A stretch of 8,674 bases of DNA from an uncultured Peptococcaceae bacterium (lineage in GTDB: Bacteria > Bacillota > Peptococcia > Peptococcales > Peptococcaceae). The notes under the pieces were generated by a model. The model saw only the letters and a list, made by a program, of their open reading frames with translations, was not told the origin of the DNA and did not search any database. The position numbers and the translations under genes are program-made. The stretch is from assembly GCA_958451915.1 (NCBI GenBank), contig CAUDRX010000091.1, forward strand, positions 1-8,674, in the 5' to 3' direction. Positions within the stretch are counted from its first letter, which is position 1, and every line of letters begins with the position of its first letter. Below are positions 7,758 through 8,674 of this stretch, piece after piece.

Positions 7758-7786
7758 ATTACAGAATTTTTTGTGCAAAAAATCAA
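7758..7786 (-). promoter_or_regulatory. Second sigma-70-like promoter candidate inside the invertible segment
   Basis: Minus strand TTGATT (7781-7786), 17-nt spacer, TGTAAT (7758-7763); 4 of 6 and 5 of 6 matches. It faces the same way as the extended -10 box downstream. Its spacer contains the palindrome at 7766-7783. Confidence 0.4.
7766..7783. promoter_or_regulatory. 18-bp perfect palindrome, operator-like
   Basis: ATTTTTTGTGCAAAAAAT: 8-bp perfect arms around a 2-bp centre. It lies between the -35 and -10 boxes of the second promoter candidate, where a dimeric regulator could block transcription. It also contributes the T run after the 7785-7811 hairpin, so the symmetry may have more than one use. 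Confidence 0.4.
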
Positions 7787-7811
7787 GGTTATGATGGATC
7801 ATCATAGCCTT
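7777..7811 (-). terminator. Hairpin with T run facing left, downstream of the recombinase
   Basis: Arms 7785-7796 and 7800-7811 pair at 11 of 12 positions around a 3-nt loop (AAGG...TATGATG against CATCATA...CCTT). Read on the minus strand the stem is followed by GA and six T (7777-7782). It would end leftward transcripts from the recombinase gene before the zinc-ribbon promoters. The stem is rather AT-rich, with one C-A mismatch in this direction. Confidence 0.5.
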
Positions 7812-7906
7812 TCCTTATGGTGCTGTTATATCTGCATGTTGAGGTGCAGTCCTGTCATTTTTTCTGATGCTGTGTGTTGTGTGACTGATAGCGTGCTACA
7901 AGCCGG

Positions 7907-7927
7907 ACGAAATGTTTATTCCGTTGG
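7907..7927 (+). repeat. Right arm of the inverted repeat (recombination site)
   Basis: On the plus strand ACGAAATGTTTATT, then CC, then GTTGG. The dyad around ATGTTTAT extends outward imperfectly to GCC...GGC. Opposite orientation to the left arm, as needed for inversion rather than deletion. Confidence 0.8.
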
Positions 7928-7952
7928 CCGATGGGATCATGGCCGTTTTTTT
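7925..7952 (+). terminator. Candidate rightward terminator just outside the right arm
   Basis: Plus strand GGCC (7926-7929) pairs with GGCC (7941-7944), plus G-T wobbles either side, with a 9-nt loop, followed by seven T (7946-7952). The stem is short. No plus-strand gene precedes it, but it would catch rightward transcripts if the promoter segment were inverted, protecting the recombinase gene from antisense transcription. Confidence 0.4.
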
Positions 7953-7979
7953 ATCGCCTCCTTTTTACTTTCTGTGGGC

Positions 7980-8674
7980 TCAGCTGACAAGGTGCAGATG
8001 ATCGAGAACACGGTGGAGCTCATCGCTGGTGGTGAGGAGATACAGGCGCGTGGTCTCGACAGAGCTGTGTCCAAGGACGTCGGCCAAACGAACGATGTCA
8101 TGGGTGGCGCTGTAATAGGTGATGGCAAACAGGCGGCGCAGGTTGTGGGGAAAGACCTTTTCCGGTGCGACGCCGGCGGCAGCGGCGAGGTCTTTCATCA
8201 TGCGCCAGACCTGCTGACGGCTGAGGGGCTGCCCGCTGGCACGCCGAAAGACCGCGCCTGCCGAGAGATGACGGGCACGGGCGTAGCGCAGGAGTTTTTG
8301 ACAGAGGCGGTGCGGCAGCAGGATGAGACGGATCTTGCCCTTGAGGCGGATCTCGGCGCGGCCGTTCTGCGCAGCTTCGATGGTGATGGCAGCAAGCTCT
8401 GAAACACGGATGCCGGTGGCACAAAGGGTCTCGAGGATGAGCGCCAGACGCTGGTCGCGGCGGCTGCGGGCGGCTGCGTACAGGCGCCGGTACTCGGCCA
8501 GTCTGAGGCTGCGCGCCGGATCGCGGAAAAGCCGCCGCTGCACGCGCAGAAAGCGGGCGCGCAGATCGTCGCGCCCGAGGAAACGCAGGAGGCTGTTGAG
8601 GGCGGCAAGCATGGTGTTGATCGTGACAGGGGCATAACCTTGCGCCACGAGCTGCGTCTTCCAGCCGGTAACAG
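7980..8674 (-). CDS. Tyrosine recombinase / integrase family protein (partial, 5' end missing)
   Basis: The last 230 codons of a site-specific tyrosine recombinase; the frame runs off the right edge, with WKTQLVAQGYAPVTINTMLAALNSLLRFLG being the end of the N-terminal core-binding (SAM-like) domain. The GTG at 8648 is internal to this domain and is not taken as the start. Counted from the first visible full codon, the catalytic set is Arg 89 in CATGIRVSEL, Lys 111 or 113 in RLKGKIR, His 176 and Arg 179 in FPHNLRR, His 202 in LGHSS and nucleophile Tyr 211 in TTRLYL. These enzymes cut and rejoin DNA through a 3'-phosphotyrosine at two inverted-symmetric half-sites. Its stop lies 53 bp from the inverted repeat pair, making it the natural candidate to invert that segment. 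A chromosomal or element integrase is the alternative, but no other integration-element gene is visible. Confidence 0.92.
   Translation of the reverse strand, partial: VTGWKTQLVAQGYAPVTINTMLAALNSLLRFLGRDDLRARFLRVQRRLFRDPARSLRLAEYRRLYAAARSRRDQRLALILETLCATGIRVSELAAITIEAAQNGRAEIRLKGKIRLILLPHRLCQKLLRYARARHLSAGAVFRRASGQPLSRQQVWRMMKDLAAAAGVAPEKVFPHNLRRLFAITYYSATHDIVRLADVLGHSSVETTRLYLLTTSDELHRVLDHLHLVS

Larger units (their letters stand above)
7657..7927. mobile_element. Putative invertible promoter segment (inverton)
   Basis: A 271-bp element bounded by inverted 21-bp repeats, with 229 bp between the arms. The inside is low in GC (20/60 in row 7741) and holds two leftward promoter candidates, an 18-bp palindrome and a hairpin with a T run. 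It lies between a tyrosine recombinase gene (stop 53 bp from the right arm) and the zinc-ribbon gene (start 30 bp from the left arm). Known invertons have this size and layout: inversion flips a promoter relative to a fixed downstream gene. In the orientation shown the promoters face the zinc-ribbon gene (ON). In the flipped form no good promoter would face it. The repeats are seen directly; the switching is inferred. Confidence 0.7.

Noticed and set aside
7897..7963. Short minus-strand open frame after an AAGGAGG at 7957-7963, starting at ATG 7940
   Set aside because: The spacing of 16 nt is too long, the frame is only 14 codons, and there is no recognisable product. Inversion would extend it, but nothing else supports it.
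7773..8402. 209-codon plus-strand open frame over the recombinase gene and switch
   Set aside because: The minus-strand frame encodes a clear recombinase with all catalytic residues; this one is its shadow.
8646..8648. GTG as the start of the recombinase
   Set aside because: The frame continues upstream to the window edge with core-binding-domain sequence (WKTQLVAQGYAP), so this codon is internal.

Overview
The window looks like part of a Gram-positive-type anaerobe of the Clostridia, or another Firmicute that anchors surface proteins by SLH domains. This rests on the SLH triplet with its HYSYIVGY / ITRAEVATIFYRLL first unit, the InlB-like repeats, the AAGGAG-type ribosome sites and a clostridial-looking tyrosine recombinase. 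The assignment is from memory of these families, without a database search. All three genes lie on the minus strand and would be transcribed from right to left.

Layout from left to right. Positions 1-6431 hold one very large open frame, 2143 visible codons, cut by the left edge only a few tens of codons before its expected end. It encodes a secreted surface protein: signal peptide, von Willebrand factor A (VWA) domain, beta-rich spacer domains, two MucBP-like repeats, three InlB-like repeats separated by Asp/Asn-rich calcium-type linkers, a further beta-rich module, a Pro/Gly linker and three SLH domains. The frame was checked at several points and no interruption was seen. Positions 6524-7627 encode a 367-residue protein made of five tandem zinc-ribbon units. 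Positions 7980-8674 hold the C-terminal 230 codons of a tyrosine recombinase with all expected catalytic residues; its N-terminus lies beyond the right edge.

The most interesting part is the low-GC gap between the recombinase and the zinc-ribbon gene. It carries two copies of a 21-bp site in inverted orientation (7657-7677 and 7907-7927; 19 of 21 identical, 14 of them contiguous), each an imperfect dyad around the same core ATGTTTAT. Between them lie two leftward promoter candidates, the better one with an extended -10 TGTTATAAT. The zinc-ribbon gene's ribosome site and start codon lie just outside the left arm. This is the architecture of a phase-variable invertible promoter (inverton), drawn here in the ON orientation, with its likely recombinase next door. 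Terminator-like hairpins sit where they would insulate the switch: one inside the segment facing left, one just outside the right arm facing right.

The 92-bp gap between the zinc-ribbon gene and the giant adhesin has no convincing terminator and only a weak promoter candidate. The switch may therefore also control the surface protein, a common target of phase variation. A second notable signal is a sharply AT-rich block (about 28-38% GC against about 47-62% in the sampled flanking rows) covering most of the VWA domain, which suggests replacement of that domain by recombination. Long plus-strand open frames opposite the adhesin gene and overlapping frames in the GC-rich genes are shadows and are not annotated.
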